The notes under the pieces were generated by a model. The model was not told where the DNA came from and searched no databases. It saw nothing but the letters and a program-made list of their open reading frames with translations. Both the position numbers and the translations under genes were made by a program. This document shows positions 51,059 to 60,138 of a DNA stretch of 64,000 bases, one piece after another (position 1 is the stretch's first letter; each line of letters opens with the position of its first letter). Location: assembly GCF_963974425.1 (NCBI RefSeq), contig NZ_CAXBCK010000004.1, positions 31,796 through 95,795 of the forward strand. Reading direction: 5' to 3'. Source of the stretch: Marixanthomonas sp963974425 (GTDB lineage Bacteria; Bacteroidota; Bacteroidia; Flavobacteriales; Flavobacteriaceae).

Positions 51059-52201
51059 ATGAAAAAAGTATCAAATCTCGGGGTTTTTACACTATTGCTA
51101 GTAAGTAGTTTAACAATTATGGTAGGAAGTGTAATTGCTCCTTCACTTTCAGGAATTGTAAATCACTTAAACTTTGGATATTCTCCCAGTTGGTTAATTA
51201 CATTACCTTCATTAGGAGTTGTTGTATTTGCACCATTTATAGGGCGTTTACTAAATAAATTAGGAACATTTAAATTACTTAGTTTTGGGCTAATCCCTTA
51301 TGCAGTATTTGGTATTGCCGGGGCATTTATCTCAAACGATATCGTGTTGATGATAGATCGATTTCTGCTTGGCGCTGCAACCGTTGCTATACAAGTATCT
51401 GTAACTGCTTTTATTGCCGAACTCTTCACGGGTGAAACTCGAATGAAAATGATTGCATGGCAAGGAATGGCCATTGAGTTAGGCGGTGTTATATTTCTAG
51501 CATTAGGCGGGATACTAGGTGAAATAAATTGGCAATTTCCTTTTTATATATACTTGGTGGCATTAGTATGTTTAGTCTTTGTTTTAAAGTCACTGCCAAA
51601 ATCAGGAGCTAAAAATATCGCAGCAGAAACTATATCCAAATCAAAAGATGAAAATAAGTTTAGGGTTAGAGTAGTTTTTGGGGCGGCTTTACTAGCAATG
51701 ATGTTATTTTTTGTTTGTTTTGTTACATTGCCCTTATACCTACCTAAAACATATAATTTAAGTGAATCAGAAACAGGTTATTTAATGGCTTTTATTTCAG
51801 TAATTGCAATAATAACCGCAAGTCAAATGCCTAAAGTGGTTAACTATATTGGAGATGGAAAAACAGTAGCGATGGGCTTTTTATTCTTTATGTTAGGCTA
51901 CTTAGTTTTAGCAACCACAGTTAGTTTGTCTTTATTAATACTGACGGCTATATTTATTGGTATAGGCTTTGGTTTTACTATTCCTTTATTAAACCATATG
52001 ACGATTGAAGTAAGCAGCTTAAAAAATCAGGGTAAAAACTTAGGGTTCTTTTCTATGGGAGTATTTGGAGGACAATTTTTATCAACTTTTATAGAATATA
52101 TCTCAAGTGACTATAGAGCAGTGTATGGGGTTTCAGCTGCTTTAGGGCTAGTAATAAGCGGTGTTGTTTATTATTTGTTTCAGAAAAGTAAACCTAATTA
52201 A
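51059..52201 (+). CDS. MFS transporter (DHA1-type)
   Basis: 380 residues with twelve hydrophobic segments. The loop between helices 2 and 3 carries FIGRLLNKLGTF, and a DRFLLGAATVAIQ-like motif follows in the fourth helix, as in the YceL/AraJ-type DHA1 exporters. The cytoplasmic loop between helices 6 and 7 (about 180-202) is short and charged. The substrate is unknown. An AraC-type regulator starts 2 nt after its stop, so the two genes form a pair and the regulator may control the transporter. Confidence 0.9.
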   Translation: MKKVSNLGVFTLLLVSSLTIMVGSVIAPSLSGIVNHLNFGYSPSWLITLPSLGVVVFAPFIGRLLNKLGTFKLLSFGLIPYAVFGIAGAFISNDIVLMIDRFLLGAATVAIQVSVTAFIAELFTGETRMKMIAWQGMAIELGGVIFLALGGILGEINWQFPFYIYLVALVCLVFVLKSLPKSGAKNIAAETISKSKDENKFRVRVVFGAALLAMMLFFVCFVTLPLYLPKTYNLSESETGYLMAFISVIAIITASQMPKVVNYIGDGKTVAMGFLFFMLGYLVLATTVSLSLLILTAIFIGIGFGFTIPLLNHMTIEVSSLKNQGKNLGFFSMGVFGGQFLSTFIEYISSDYRAVYGVSAALGLVISGVVYYLFQKSKPN

Positions 52202-52203
52202 TA

Positions 52204-53004
52204 ATGATTAATTTATTCATACTTTTGAAAACACACTTCAAATGTATGAATAAAGAGAGTTGGAAAAATAAAATTCAAATTGTTACAGCGTTTAATAGTA
52301 AAACGACGATGCTTTCTAGAAATTCAATGGGGATATACTTTGAATTTCATTCCTTAAACAAGATTATAGTTCATTTTAAACCCCTTAATGAAGTTTTTCG
52401 TAGCAATGCTTTCAATGATAATGATGGTATACTGATCAATTTTGAGCGTGACCTTATAGACGAAGATGATATTGAATATGCTTTAGATGTAATGTCGTTG
52501 TTTAACAGCCAACCACAACTTACGCTTACTACTCCAACCCAATTGAAGCAGGTACAACAAGGAATCACTATATTAAAAGAAGAGTTTTATAACGAAGAAG
52601 CCTCTTATATAATGCTTAAAACAATATTGAAACTGTTACTACTTCTTTTAATTCGATTTAAAAATGAAGGTTTTTTAAAGCAAGACCTTAACCAAAAAAG
52701 AGTGTTTCGTTTTTTAGAGTTAATGGAAACAAATTTTTTAAAAGAAACACATTCAGAATATTACGCTACTGAAATAGGGATTAGCGTAAAACGTTTAAAC
52801 CAAATTTTAAAAGCAAAGCTAGGTTTAACTGCAAAGCAAATAATTCAGCAACGACAAATAACAGAAGCAAAACGCCAATTAGTACGAGCAGAGATTACCA
52901 CTAAAGAATTAGCATTCCAATTAGGTTTTGATTCGATTAGCAGCTTTTCAAGATTTTTAAAAAAAAATGTAGGCGTGAGCCCTTCGCAATTTAAAGCACC
53001 ATAG
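52204..53004 (+). CDS. AraC family transcriptional regulator
   Basis: 266 residues from ATG 52204; an internal ATG at 52246 is also possible. The N-terminal part (15-160) is a sensor-like beta region. The C-terminal AraC domain (about 165-266) has two helix-turn-helix units, with YYATEIGISVKRLNQILKAK and ELAFQLGFDSISSFSRFLKK as recognition regions. It probably regulates the adjacent MFS gene or a target elsewhere. The ligand is unknown. The gap to the transporter gene is 2 nt. Confidence 0.92.
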   Translation: MINLFILLKTHFKCMNKESWKNKIQIVTAFNSKTTMLSRNSMGIYFEFHSLNKIIVHFKPLNEVFRSNAFNDNDGILINFERDLIDEDDIEYALDVMSLFNSQPQLTLTTPTQLKQVQQGITILKEEFYNEEASYIMLKTILKLLLLLLIRFKNEGFLKQDLNQKRVFRFLELMETNFLKETHSEYYATEIGISVKRLNQILKAKLGLTAKQIIQQRQITEAKRQLVRAEITTKELAFQLGFDSISSFSRFLKKNVGVSPSQFKAP

Positions 53005-53142
53005 TTTTTCATTTTCTATGCTAAAAAAATTAAACTTTAAACAATTAAATATTGTTAATCGCTGTTAATGTTGCTGTTAAAAAGATTTAAATTATTTCTT
53101 TTATCTTTCTTTTTCTATAATTTAATGCAAAAAGAACTATCT

Positions 53143-53505
53143 ATGAAAAAATTTATAACAATTCTCACATTATTAATTGGCTTTACTGCCTTTTCACAAG
53201 ATCCATTTTTACAAAAAGATAGCGATAATTATGAAATTAGAGCAGATGCGTTAACCGAAACCTATAACGCTGAATTAGCATTAACATCTAAACAGGAATT
53301 ACTTTTTAAAAAGAAAATTGAAGAATTTTTACCCCGGTATGATGATATACGCGAAAGTCATGAAGGAAGAGAAAAATTAAATAGAATACTAAGTTTAGGA
53401 GAAGAAGAATCTGCTGAAATGAGAAATATTCTAACAAAGCCTCAATTTCAATTGTATGTCAAATTAAAGGAACGGATTCAACCACTGGGAGAAGTAGATA
53501 AATAA
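53143..53505 (+). CDS. Hypothetical secreted protein
   Basis: 120 residues from ATG 53143. A signal peptide (MKKFITILTLLIGFTAFSQ) is followed by a small helical domain with many charged residues (ELALTSKQELLFKKKIEEFL). This resembles the helical periplasmic stress-sensing proteins in the CpxP/Spy size class, but no LTxxQ motif pair is clear. A longer frame from 53068 was rejected, because its extra hydrophobic N-terminus makes no signal peptide. A strong terminator follows at 53526. Confidence 0.7.
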   Translation: MKKFITILTLLIGFTAFSQDPFLQKDSDNYEIRADALTETYNAELALTSKQELLFKKKIEEFLPRYDDIRESHEGREKLNRILSLGEEESAEMRNILTKPQFQLYVKLKERIQPLGEVDK

Positions 53506-53525
53506 TTGAATAATCATATTTAAAA

Positions 53526-53561
53526 CAAAAACCGCGGAATTGTAAAATTCCGCGGTTTTTG
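53526..53561. terminator. Strong bidirectional terminator
   Basis: AAAAACCGCGGAATT and AATTCCGCGGTTTTT form a 15-bp perfect stem around a short loop. It ends both the secreted-protein gene (+) and the ArsC-like gene (-), which converge here. Confidence 0.9.
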
Positions 53562-53584
53562 TTTATTATACGGTTTTTAAAGAC

Positions 53585-54043
53585 TTATTTAAAATTCTCG
53601 TCTTCGGTTTTAGGCGCTATATTAGGTTTTTCGGTATGCATGGTTTTTTCTATACCAGCAGACTCCACTCCAAAGAAGTTCATCACATCTGGCGGATTTT
53701 CAATCTGTTCGGTTCTTTTACCATTAATAGCAATAGGCTGGGTAAGTACTTCATTGTTATTTTGAAGTATTTTAATCCAATCATCTGTACCAAATTCAGA
53801 AGTATTAGTATCCTTGTCTTCCATTTTTCGTTTATCGACGAGATCACCAACTTCTTTCCCCATCGCTTTAGCTAGTTCTACCCATTGGGTACCAGTCACT
53901 TTAACTTTTGAAATATCTATTGCCTCGATTTTTTCATCTATCCCTTGTAAATAGCTTAGCGTGTGCTTGCCCACACGTGTATTGCTACTATAAATTAAGG
54001 TAAGTTGTCTATCGTCTCTTGCAATTCCTCCCATTTCTTTCAT
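53585..54043 (-). CDS. ArsC-like glutaredoxin-fold protein lacking the catalytic cysteine
   Basis: 152 residues. It follows the ArsC/Spx pattern: a beta strand LTLIYSSNT, a helix KHTLSYL, the TGTQWVELAKAMG helix and a C-terminal pro-loop region (VLTQPIAINGKRTEQIENP). Where ArsC has the reactive cysteine just after the first strand, this protein has Ser-Ser, and no cysteine is present anywhere. Arsenate reduction by the known mechanism is therefore unlikely. It lies 2 nt downstream of HPF, so it is co-transcribed with a ribosome-hibernation gene; a regulatory role under stress is inference. Confidence 0.8.
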   Translation of the reverse strand: MKEMGGIARDDRQLTLIYSSNTRVGKHTLSYLQGIDEKIEAIDISKVKVTGTQWVELAKAMGKEVGDLVDKRKMEDKDTNTSEFGTDDWIKILQNNNEVLTQPIAINGKRTEQIENPPDVMNFFGVESAGIEKTMHTEKPNIAPKTEDENFK

Positions 54044-54045
54044 GT

Positions 54046-54348
54046 TTAATGTGTTTTCATTTTTCCTTTTCGCTTTTGAAGTTGTCTATCTAATTGATTA
54101 ATAACTTCGGCTAACGAAATTTCAAATTTTTCCTTGCTTTCTTCAGCAAATAATCTTGGTCCAGGAGCGCTTAACTGAATTTTTGTTTTTCTTCCTGTTT
54201 CAGCATCTGAAGTATTTTCTGCTTCAAAAAAAACATCTGCTCGTACAATGAAATCATACTTGTTTACTAACTTATTTATTTTCTCTGTTGCAAGGGCTTC
54301 TAATCGTTCACTTGCAGATACGTTGTCATATTCAAAATTAATGTTCAT
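54046..54348 (-). CDS. hpf: Short ribosome hibernation promoting factor (HPF/RaiA family)
   Basis: 100 residues, the size of short HPF. Conserved features include SERLEALATEKINKLVNKY near the start, AENTSDAETGRKTKIQLSA, and FAEESKEKFEISLAEVINQLDRQL near the end. It binds the small ribosomal subunit in stationary phase. The family has no long C-terminal dimerisation domain here. A near-consensus promoter (54371-54402) lies 23 nt upstream, and the ArsC-like gene follows 2 nt downstream. Confidence 0.92.
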   Translation of the reverse strand: MNINFEYDNVSASERLEALATEKINKLVNKYDFIVRADVFFEAENTSDAETGRKTKIQLSAPGPRLFAEESKEKFEISLAEVINQLDRQLQKRKGKMKTH

Positions 54349-54370
54349 AGCTCTTCTGTTTTAAGTTGTT

Positions 54371-54402
54371 TAAATATACAATTCAACGGTAGAGAGCCCA
54401 AA
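54371..54402 (-). promoter_or_regulatory. Promoter of the hpf-arsC-like operon
   Basis: On the minus strand TTTG (54402-54399), a 20-nt spacer and TATATTTA (54378-54371, one mismatch to TAnnTTTG) fit the Bacteroidota consensus. It lies in the 75-nt gap to terC, so hpf is probably transcribed on its own. Confidence 0.5.
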
Positions 54403-54423
54403 AATTTAATAATACTTTGTGAA

Positions 54424-55380
54424 TTATTTCTCTTGAATAGGTGCTTTTTCTGAAGGTATATAAATCGATGCGATAATTCCTGCTGCCAAGGCCAATACAA
54501 TAATACCCAGCGATACCCATTCTGGTATTTCAACGTGGTGCGACAGCATCATTTTTACACCTACAAAAGCGAGTATAACAACTAAACTATAATTAATATA
54601 CCGAAACTTTTGAAGCATTCTTGAAATTAAAAAATACATAGATCGTAATCCGAGAATTGCTAAAATATTAGAACTGAAAACAATAAAAGGATCTGCAGTA
54701 ATCGCTAATATAGCCGGTATACTATCTAAGGCAAAAAGAACATCGGTTAACTCAATTATCATTAATGCAAGAAAGAGTGGAGTAGCGGCTTTTATACCCA
54801 TACGCCTAATAAAAAACCGATCCCCTTCTATGGTATGGGTTATCGGGAAGAATTTCCGAAGAAATCGATACATGGGCGATTGCTTTGGGTTAAAATCTTC
54901 TTCACTAGACGTTAGCATCTTAAAAGCAGTGTATAGTAAAAAGCCTCCAAATACATAAACAATCCAGTCTACTTTATTTATTAAAGCCACTCCAAAAAAG
55001 ATCATCAAGGCTCTAAAAACAATGGCACCTAAAATCCCCCAAAACAAAACTCGATGTTGGTATTTTTCAGGAATTTTAAACGAAGAAAAGATTACAGCAA
55101 TCACAAATACATTATCAATACTTAATGACAACTCGATTAAATATCCCGTAATGTATTTTATAACGGCTGTATTTGGAGTAAGGCCGGTAGGGTTTTCCAC
55201 CATTCCATTACTAAAAAGCCAATAAATAACACCCGAAAAAGCCAAAGCCAAACTCACCCAGACGGATGTCCAGATAGAAGCTTCTTTGGTTTTTATAATG
55301 TGTGCTTTTCGATTAAATACTCCTAGATCCAGCGCTAAAAAGATAATAATGACGGCAATAAAAATAATCCAAACGGTCAT
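54424..55380 (-). CDS. TerC family membrane protein
   Basis: 318 residues with about nine membrane helices. TerC signatures are SLSIDNVFVIAVIF near residue 95, RALMIFFGVALI, and IELTDVLFALDSIPAIL near 208, whose acidic residues in the membrane are characteristic. The family handles metal ions (manganese in the Alx/MntP sense) and is associated with tellurite resistance, but no other ter genes are near, so a metal-homeostasis role is more likely. It is a single minus-strand gene upstream of hpf. Confidence 0.93.
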   Translation of the reverse strand: MTVWIIFIAVIIIFLALDLGVFNRKAHIIKTKEASIWTSVWVSLALAFSGVIYWLFSNGMVENPTGLTPNTAVIKYITGYLIELSLSIDNVFVIAVIFSSFKIPEKYQHRVLFWGILGAIVFRALMIFFGVALINKVDWIVYVFGGFLLYTAFKMLTSSEEDFNPKQSPMYRFLRKFFPITHTIEGDRFFIRRMGIKAATPLFLALMIIELTDVLFALDSIPAILAITADPFIVFSSNILAILGLRSMYFLISRMLQKFRYINYSLVVILAFVGVKMMLSHHVEIPEWVSLGIIVLALAAGIIASIYIPSEKAPIQEK

Positions 55381-55561
55381 ATAAGTGTTGGCTTGTTAGT
55401 TGTTTTCAAATACTTTATAATTTAAAGTCCATCAAATATCGTTAGAATTTGTCGCTTCTTGTATTAAAGAAAGCCGAATTAATTCATTAGAAAATATAAT
55501 TTATTGTTAAACCGATTTCAGAAAGATAGATTATTAATAACTTAATGGAAAACTTTGAACA

Positions 55562-57526
55562 ATGGGATTAAACGTAACACAAAAACTAATAAAAGAACAC
55601 TTAATTGAAGGGGAGATGACTCCTGGAAAGGAAATTGGTCTAAAAATAGACCAAGCCCTTCTACAAGACGCAACAGGTACTTTGGTACAATTAGAGTTAG
55701 AAGCCATGCAGCTAGATAGAGCTAAAACTGAGGTGGCTGTACAATATGTGGATCACAACTTATTACAAACAGATTTTAAGAATGCCGATGACCACGTATT
55801 TCTACATAGTGCTGCACAAAGGTTTGGCTTATGGTTCAGCCGGCCCGGAAATGGAGTGAGTCATCCTGTACATATGGAACGGTTTGGAAAACCTGGGAAA
55901 ACCCTAGTAGGTAGTGACAGCCACTCGTGTGCTGCAGGTTCGCTAGGTATGTTGGCCATTGGTACTGGCGGATTGGATGTTGCTGCAGCTATTGCCGGAC
56001 AACCTTATTTCGTGAAAATGCCTAAGGTAATGGGTGTAAAAGTAACGGGTAAGCTACCAGATTGGGTGAGCGCTAAAGATGTGATTCTTGAAATGCTACG
56101 CCGTCACGATGTAAAAGGAGGAGTAGGAAAAATAATTGAATATTATGGTGATGGGCTTAAACATTTAAGTGCCATGGACCGTCACGTGATTGCTAATATG
56201 GGGGCAGAATTGGGAGCAACAACTACGGTTTTTCCTAGTGATATTGAAACCAAACGATTTTTAAAAAGCCAAGAAAGAGAAGATGATTGGCGAGAAATCA
56301 TAGCCGATGAAGATTGTGAATATGATTTGCACGAAGAAATTGTGTTAGACGAGCTAGTTCCTTTAATTGCTTTACCTACTAGCCCTGGCAACGTAGTTCC
56401 CGTGAGTGAAGTGGCTGGCAAAAAAATAAGTCAGGTGGTTATTGGTTCTTCAGCAAACCCTGGGTTGCGTGACTTTTGGATTGCAGGTGCCATTGTAAAA
56501 GGAAAAGCCACAGATGATGATGTCTCTTTTGACATTAATCCAACGAGTCGCCAGATTATCCAGAATATGATTGACAATAAAACATTCGGAAATTTAATTA
56601 CTGCTGGTGCACGTTTCCATCAAAGTGGGTGTATGGGATGTATTGGAATGGGACAAGCACCCGCAAGCGGTACGATAAGTTTACGAACCATGCCACGAAA
56701 TTTCCCGGATAGAAGTGGAACCAAAGATGATCAAGTACACTTATGTAGTCCAGAAACGGCTGCTGCTTCAGCTTTAACCGGAAAAATAACCGACCCACGA
56801 GATTTAGAAAAGCTTTACGATATGAAATATCCTAAGTGGACCCCAAGAGAGCTACATATAATAAATACCGATATGTTGGTAGCTCCACCAGAAGATACCT
56901 CGAAAATTGAACTAAAAAAAGGTCCTAATATTACTTCAATACCTCATATTGACGAGCTTCAAAATAAATATGAAGTTCCAGTGCAATTGAAAATGGGAGA
57001 TAACGTATCTACCGATGAAATATTAAAAGCAGGAGCCGAAGTACTTCCATTTAGAAGTAATTTACCTGAAATTAGTAAATACAGTTACACCGTAATTGAT
57101 CCAACGTTTTATGACCGCGCCATGAAAAGTAAAGATCAATATGGCGGCCATATAGTTGTTGCCGGCGGAAATTATGCGCAGGGGAGTAGCCGAGAGCACG
57201 CCGCTCTAGCGCCCAAATACTTAGGACAAGTAGCCGTATTAGCTAAAAGTTACGCTCGTATTGCTTGGCAAAACCTTGTGAACTTTGGAATCTTACCGTT
57301 AGAGTTTGAAAACAATGAAGATTATGAAAAAATTGAGCAAGGAGATATGATTCAGTTTAATAACCTTCGGGATGATGTAAAAAACAGAAAACCTATCACG
57401 GTTATTATTAAAAAGGAATCGGGTGATATTAAAATCCCTACAAAACACACCTTGAGCGAGCGACAAATTCGAATTCTCTTGAAAGGGGGAATCATTAACG
57501 ATTTTAAAGATCGATTAAACGCGTAG
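55562..57526 (+). CDS. Aconitate hydratase (Aquifex-type, short form)
   Basis: 654 residues, about 100-250 shorter than AcnA/AcnB. The Fe-S cysteines are visible in VGSDSHSCAAGSLG (C123) and HQSGCMGCIGMG (about C357 and C360). The swivel domain contains MGDNVSTDEIL and GGNYAQGSSREHAAL. It isomerises citrate to isocitrate in the TCA cycle. The length and motif order fit the putative Aquifex-type aconitase group; a related hydro-lyase activity cannot be excluded. It is a single plus-strand gene. Confidence 0.93.
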   Translation: MGLNVTQKLIKEHLIEGEMTPGKEIGLKIDQALLQDATGTLVQLELEAMQLDRAKTEVAVQYVDHNLLQTDFKNADDHVFLHSAAQRFGLWFSRPGNGVSHPVHMERFGKPGKTLVGSDSHSCAAGSLGMLAIGTGGLDVAAAIAGQPYFVKMPKVMGVKVTGKLPDWVSAKDVILEMLRRHDVKGGVGKIIEYYGDGLKHLSAMDRHVIANMGAELGATTTVFPSDIETKRFLKSQEREDDWREIIADEDCEYDLHEEIVLDELVPLIALPTSPGNVVPVSEVAGKKISQVVIGSSANPGLRDFWIAGAIVKGKATDDDVSFDINPTSRQIIQNMIDNKTFGNLITAGARFHQSGCMGCIGMGQAPASGTISLRTMPRNFPDRSGTKDDQVHLCSPETAAASALTGKITDPRDLEKLYDMKYPKWTPRELHIINTDMLVAPPEDTSKIELKKGPNITSIPHIDELQNKYEVPVQLKMGDNVSTDEILKAGAEVLPFRSNLPEISKYSYTVIDPTFYDRAMKSKDQYGGHIVVAGGNYAQGSSREHAALAPKYLGQVAVLAKSYARIAWQNLVNFGILPLEFENNEDYEKIEQGDMIQFNNLRDDVKNRKPITVIIKKESGDIKIPTKHTLSERQIRILLKGGIINDFKDRLNA

Positions 57527-57636
57527 CCTTTTTTAAAAAATCATAAGAAGGCTTTAAAATTGGTTTAGCGAGCGTTAAATCTTTTTTAAAGCCTTTCCTT
57601 TTGCCTTACAATCTCTATATCTTTAAAAGAAAAACA

Positions 57637-58242
57637 ATGAGCCAACCAAATACGACTGAAAAAGAAACTCCAACCCAATTTGATATTCATCCATTAATTA
57701 AGGAACGATGGAGCCCTAGAAGTTTTTCAGAAAAAGCTATTTCTGAAAAAGAGGTAAAAACCTTACTGGAAGCAGGTAGATGGGCACCTAGTAGCAGCAA
57801 TATGCAGCCGTGGAATATCATTTGGGGCATTAAAGGCACCCAAACCTACGACCGTATTTTTAGCTGTTTACATGAATTTAATCAAGGTTGGGCCGGCAAT
57901 GCACAGGTATTATGGGCGTGTGCATTTCGAAAGGATATGCCCACTCAGGATAAAGAAAACTTTCACGCTTTACATGATCTAGGTCTATTTATGAGTAATG
58001 TGTACACGCAAGCACAATCGATGGGGATTGCTGTACACCAAATGGCGGGAATAGATTTTAACAAAGCCCAAAAAGAATTCAATTTCCCAGATAATTATCA
58101 CGTAGCCACCGCAGCGGCTTTTGGGTATTATGGAGGGGATCCAGCAATATTGGATGAAGATTTAAAAAAAGAAGAGCTGAAAAAAGAACGAAGTAGAAAA
58201 TCACAAGATGAATTTGCTTTCAACGGAAATTTTCAGAAATAA
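57637..58242 (+). CDS. Nitroreductase family flavoprotein
   Basis: 201 residues from ATG 57637. RWSPRSFSEKAISEKEV and AGRWAPSSSNMQPWNIIWG are the FMN-phosphate binding pieces of this family. A YGGDPAIL motif closes it. Such proteins use NAD(P)H and FMN to reduce nitroaromatics or quinones or to handle dihydropyridine-like substrates; the native substrate is not known. A TTG at 57601 was rejected because its added sequence (MPYNLYIFKRKT) is unlike the family. It begins a run of small plus-strand genes. Confidence 0.92.
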   Translation: MSQPNTTEKETPTQFDIHPLIKERWSPRSFSEKAISEKEVKTLLEAGRWAPSSSNMQPWNIIWGIKGTQTYDRIFSCLHEFNQGWAGNAQVLWACAFRKDMPTQDKENFHALHDLGLFMSNVYTQAQSMGIAVHQMAGIDFNKAQKEFNFPDNYHVATAAAFGYYGGDPAILDEDLKKEELKKERSRKSQDEFAFNGNFQK

Positions 58243-58269
58243 AACTATTAATTTAAATGTAAGGGAATT

Positions 58270-58461
58270 ATGAGCGATAAAAAAGAGAAAAAACACGCAG
58301 ACTTTCAAGACAAGTACCGAAGATCTTCCAATTTTGGAGCTTCGGATGATGAATTGAACGTAGACAACAACGGAAATCTCAAAGCCGACGACACCGATAA
58401 AAAAACAACAAAAGAAGTTCGAAAGTCGGTAGATAACTTATTGGATTCTGAAGAAGAATAA
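58270..58461 (+). CDS. Small hydrophilic hypothetical protein
   Basis: 63 residues, strongly charged, without hydrophobic segments. It begins MSDKKEKKHADFQDKYRRSS and ends in an acidic cluster (DNLLDSEEE). No domain is recognised; it is probably disordered. It sits 27 nt after the nitroreductase gene and 27 nt before the F420-reductase-like gene, in the same direction, so it is most likely part of that transcript. It resembles the protein at 47880-48185 only in composition. Confidence 0.65.
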   Translation: MSDKKEKKHADFQDKYRRSSNFGASDDELNVDNNGNLKADDTDKKTTKEVRKSVDNLLDSEEE

Positions 58462-58488
58462 ATTAATTACTAACAAAAAGAAAAAATT

Positions 58489-59112
58489 ATGAAAATAGGA
58501 GTTATAGGAAGTGGAAACATAGGAGGAAACTTAGGGAAACATTGGGCCAAAGCTGGTCACGAAGTATTGTTTACCTCGAGACACCCAGATCAACTAAATG
58601 ACCTAGTACGTGATGCTGGAGATAATGCGAAAGCAGTTAGCTTAGATGAAGCTTGGGAAGCTGATGCAGATGTATATCTGTTAGCCGTTCCTTATAAAGC
58701 AATTGACGAATTAAGCGAATTATATGCAGGTGAATATGGCGATAAAATAATTATAGATGCTACAAATCCATACCCTGAGCGGGATGGCGAAATGGCAAAA
58801 GAGGTGAAAGAAAGCAACCGAAATGCTTCAGAATATACCGCTGTGAAGTTCAATACCGCCAAGATGGCCAAAGCGTTTAATACCATTTATGCAGATCATT
58901 TAAAAGACCGTGCTTTTAGAGAAGTAGATAAATTAGCAGTACCTTTTGCTGCTCAAGATCAAGAGAGTAAACAGGTAACTCAAAAATTAATTGAGGACAT
59001 TGGTTTTGATTCGGTTTATATAGGTGAGTTAAAAGATACAGGTATTATGGATCCTGATCAGAAAATTTATGGTAAATCTACCTCAAGGACTAACTTAGAA
59101 TCTATGATTTAA
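58489..59112 (+). CDS. NADPH-dependent F420 reductase-like oxidoreductase
   Basis: 207 residues. A Rossmann start GVIGSGNIGGNLGKHWAKAGHEV and the VLFTSRHPDQL segment match the NAD(P)-binding coenzyme F420-dependent oxidoreductase family (NADP_oxidored), which also includes Fno. Flavobacteria do not normally make F420, so the protein probably acts on another substrate, such as a ferric or metabolite reductase (inference). It follows the small hydrophilic gene by 27 nt. Confidence 0.88.
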   Translation: MKIGVIGSGNIGGNLGKHWAKAGHEVLFTSRHPDQLNDLVRDAGDNAKAVSLDEAWEADADVYLLAVPYKAIDELSELYAGEYGDKIIIDATNPYPERDGEMAKEVKESNRNASEYTAVKFNTAKMAKAFNTIYADHLKDRAFREVDKLAVPFAAQDQESKQVTQKLIEDIGFDSVYIGELKDTGIMDPDQKIYGKSTSRTNLESMI

Positions 59113-59194
59113 TTATAGGTTTAAATTAAGAACGACAATATACTATCCTTCAGTATCTTAAATATCATACTGGAGGTTTTTTATAAATACGTTA

Positions 59195-60046
59195 ATGACA
59201 AAAGAAGAACAAGAACAGGAGCAAATAGATAACGAGTTAGAAAACTCACAAACTTCCGATGAAAACACAGCAAAGTCTCACGGAGAGATACTAAAACAAC
59301 AAATTTGCGAAGGACAGGAGGTCTATAAAAAGAGTCCTTTAAGCATTTTGGTAAGCTCTTTTACTGCCGGACTCGAAATAGGGTTCAGTTATCTATTATT
59401 AGCGTCTCTATTTTTCTTTTTACACGGTAAAGTAGCAGAAGATACAGCCTTTAAAATGCTGTCCTTCGTCTACCCGTTTGGATTTATCATGGTCATTGTA
59501 GGACAATCTATATTATTTACGGAACAAACATCATTATTAACACTACCTGTACTTAACAAGAAGCAATCCCTAAAAAATTTACTTACGTTATGGGGAATGG
59601 TCATTTCAGGAAATCTACTAGGTGGTTGGGCGATGGCTGCGGTATTGGTATGGATAGGGCCTAAGCTACATATATTCGATGTAGAAACGATTTCAAAAAT
59701 TGCTACCCATGTAACCGACTATAATATGTGGGTGATATTGGTAAGTGCTATTTTAGCGGGCTGGTTAATGGGGCTACTATCTTGGGTAGTTACCTCTTCA
59801 AAAGACACTATAAGCCGTATTTTTATTATTTATATGATTACGGCTGTCCTTTCATTTGCAGGATTACATCACAGCATTGTAGGTAACGTAGAAGTATTTG
59901 CAGGCCTATTAGTACCTTCTTCCTTATCTATAGGTGATTATGCAGCTTTTCAAGCGGTAGCCTTGTTAGGGAATGCCATTGGTGGCGCTGTGTTTGTGGC
60001 GTTATTAAAATACCGAGCCTTTGTTACGAATATTAAAGGTAATTAA
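59195..60046 (+). CDS. Formate/nitrite transporter family channel (YfdC-like)
   Basis: 283 residues with six membrane helices. The N-terminal 50 residues are long, acidic and cytoplasmic (MTKEEQEQEQIDNELENSQTS-like). The channel domain follows, with SFTAGLEIGFSYLLLA, NLLGGWAM and GAVFVALL as helix-break regions. The extended N-terminus and order fit the YfdC subgroup of FNT proteins, whose substrate is unclear. It is a single plus-strand gene 82 nt after the F420-like gene, with a GGAGG box at about 59173, 22 nt before its start. Confidence 0.9.
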   Translation: MTKEEQEQEQIDNELENSQTSDENTAKSHGEILKQQICEGQEVYKKSPLSILVSSFTAGLEIGFSYLLLASLFFFLHGKVAEDTAFKMLSFVYPFGFIMVIVGQSILFTEQTSLLTLPVLNKKQSLKNLLTLWGMVISGNLLGGWAMAAVLVWIGPKLHIFDVETISKIATHVTDYNMWVILVSAILAGWLMGLLSWVVTSSKDTISRIFIIYMITAVLSFAGLHHSIVGNVEVFAGLLVPSSLSIGDYAAFQAVALLGNAIGGAVFVALLKYRAFVTNIKGN

Positions 60047-60138
60047 TGATGTTTTTTAAGCGGGCTACATAAGTTGTTAGTAGCAGGAATGATTTTTGTG
60101 ATAGATTGAACATAGAATAACTTGTAAGAAACTAAATT

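Noticed and set aside
53068..53505. Longer form of the secreted protein gene starting at 53068
   Set aside because: The extra 25 residues would bury the natural signal peptide (MKKFITILTLL) inside the protein, and relatives of this size start at that methionine.
53585..54043. Arsenate reductase
   Set aside because: The ArsC-like fold pattern is present but every cysteine is missing and no ars genes are near, so reductase activity is not supported.
54424..55380. Tellurite-resistance island
   Set aside because: Only TerC is present; TerB, TerD, TerZ and related genes are absent, and TerC alone is widespread in core genomes.
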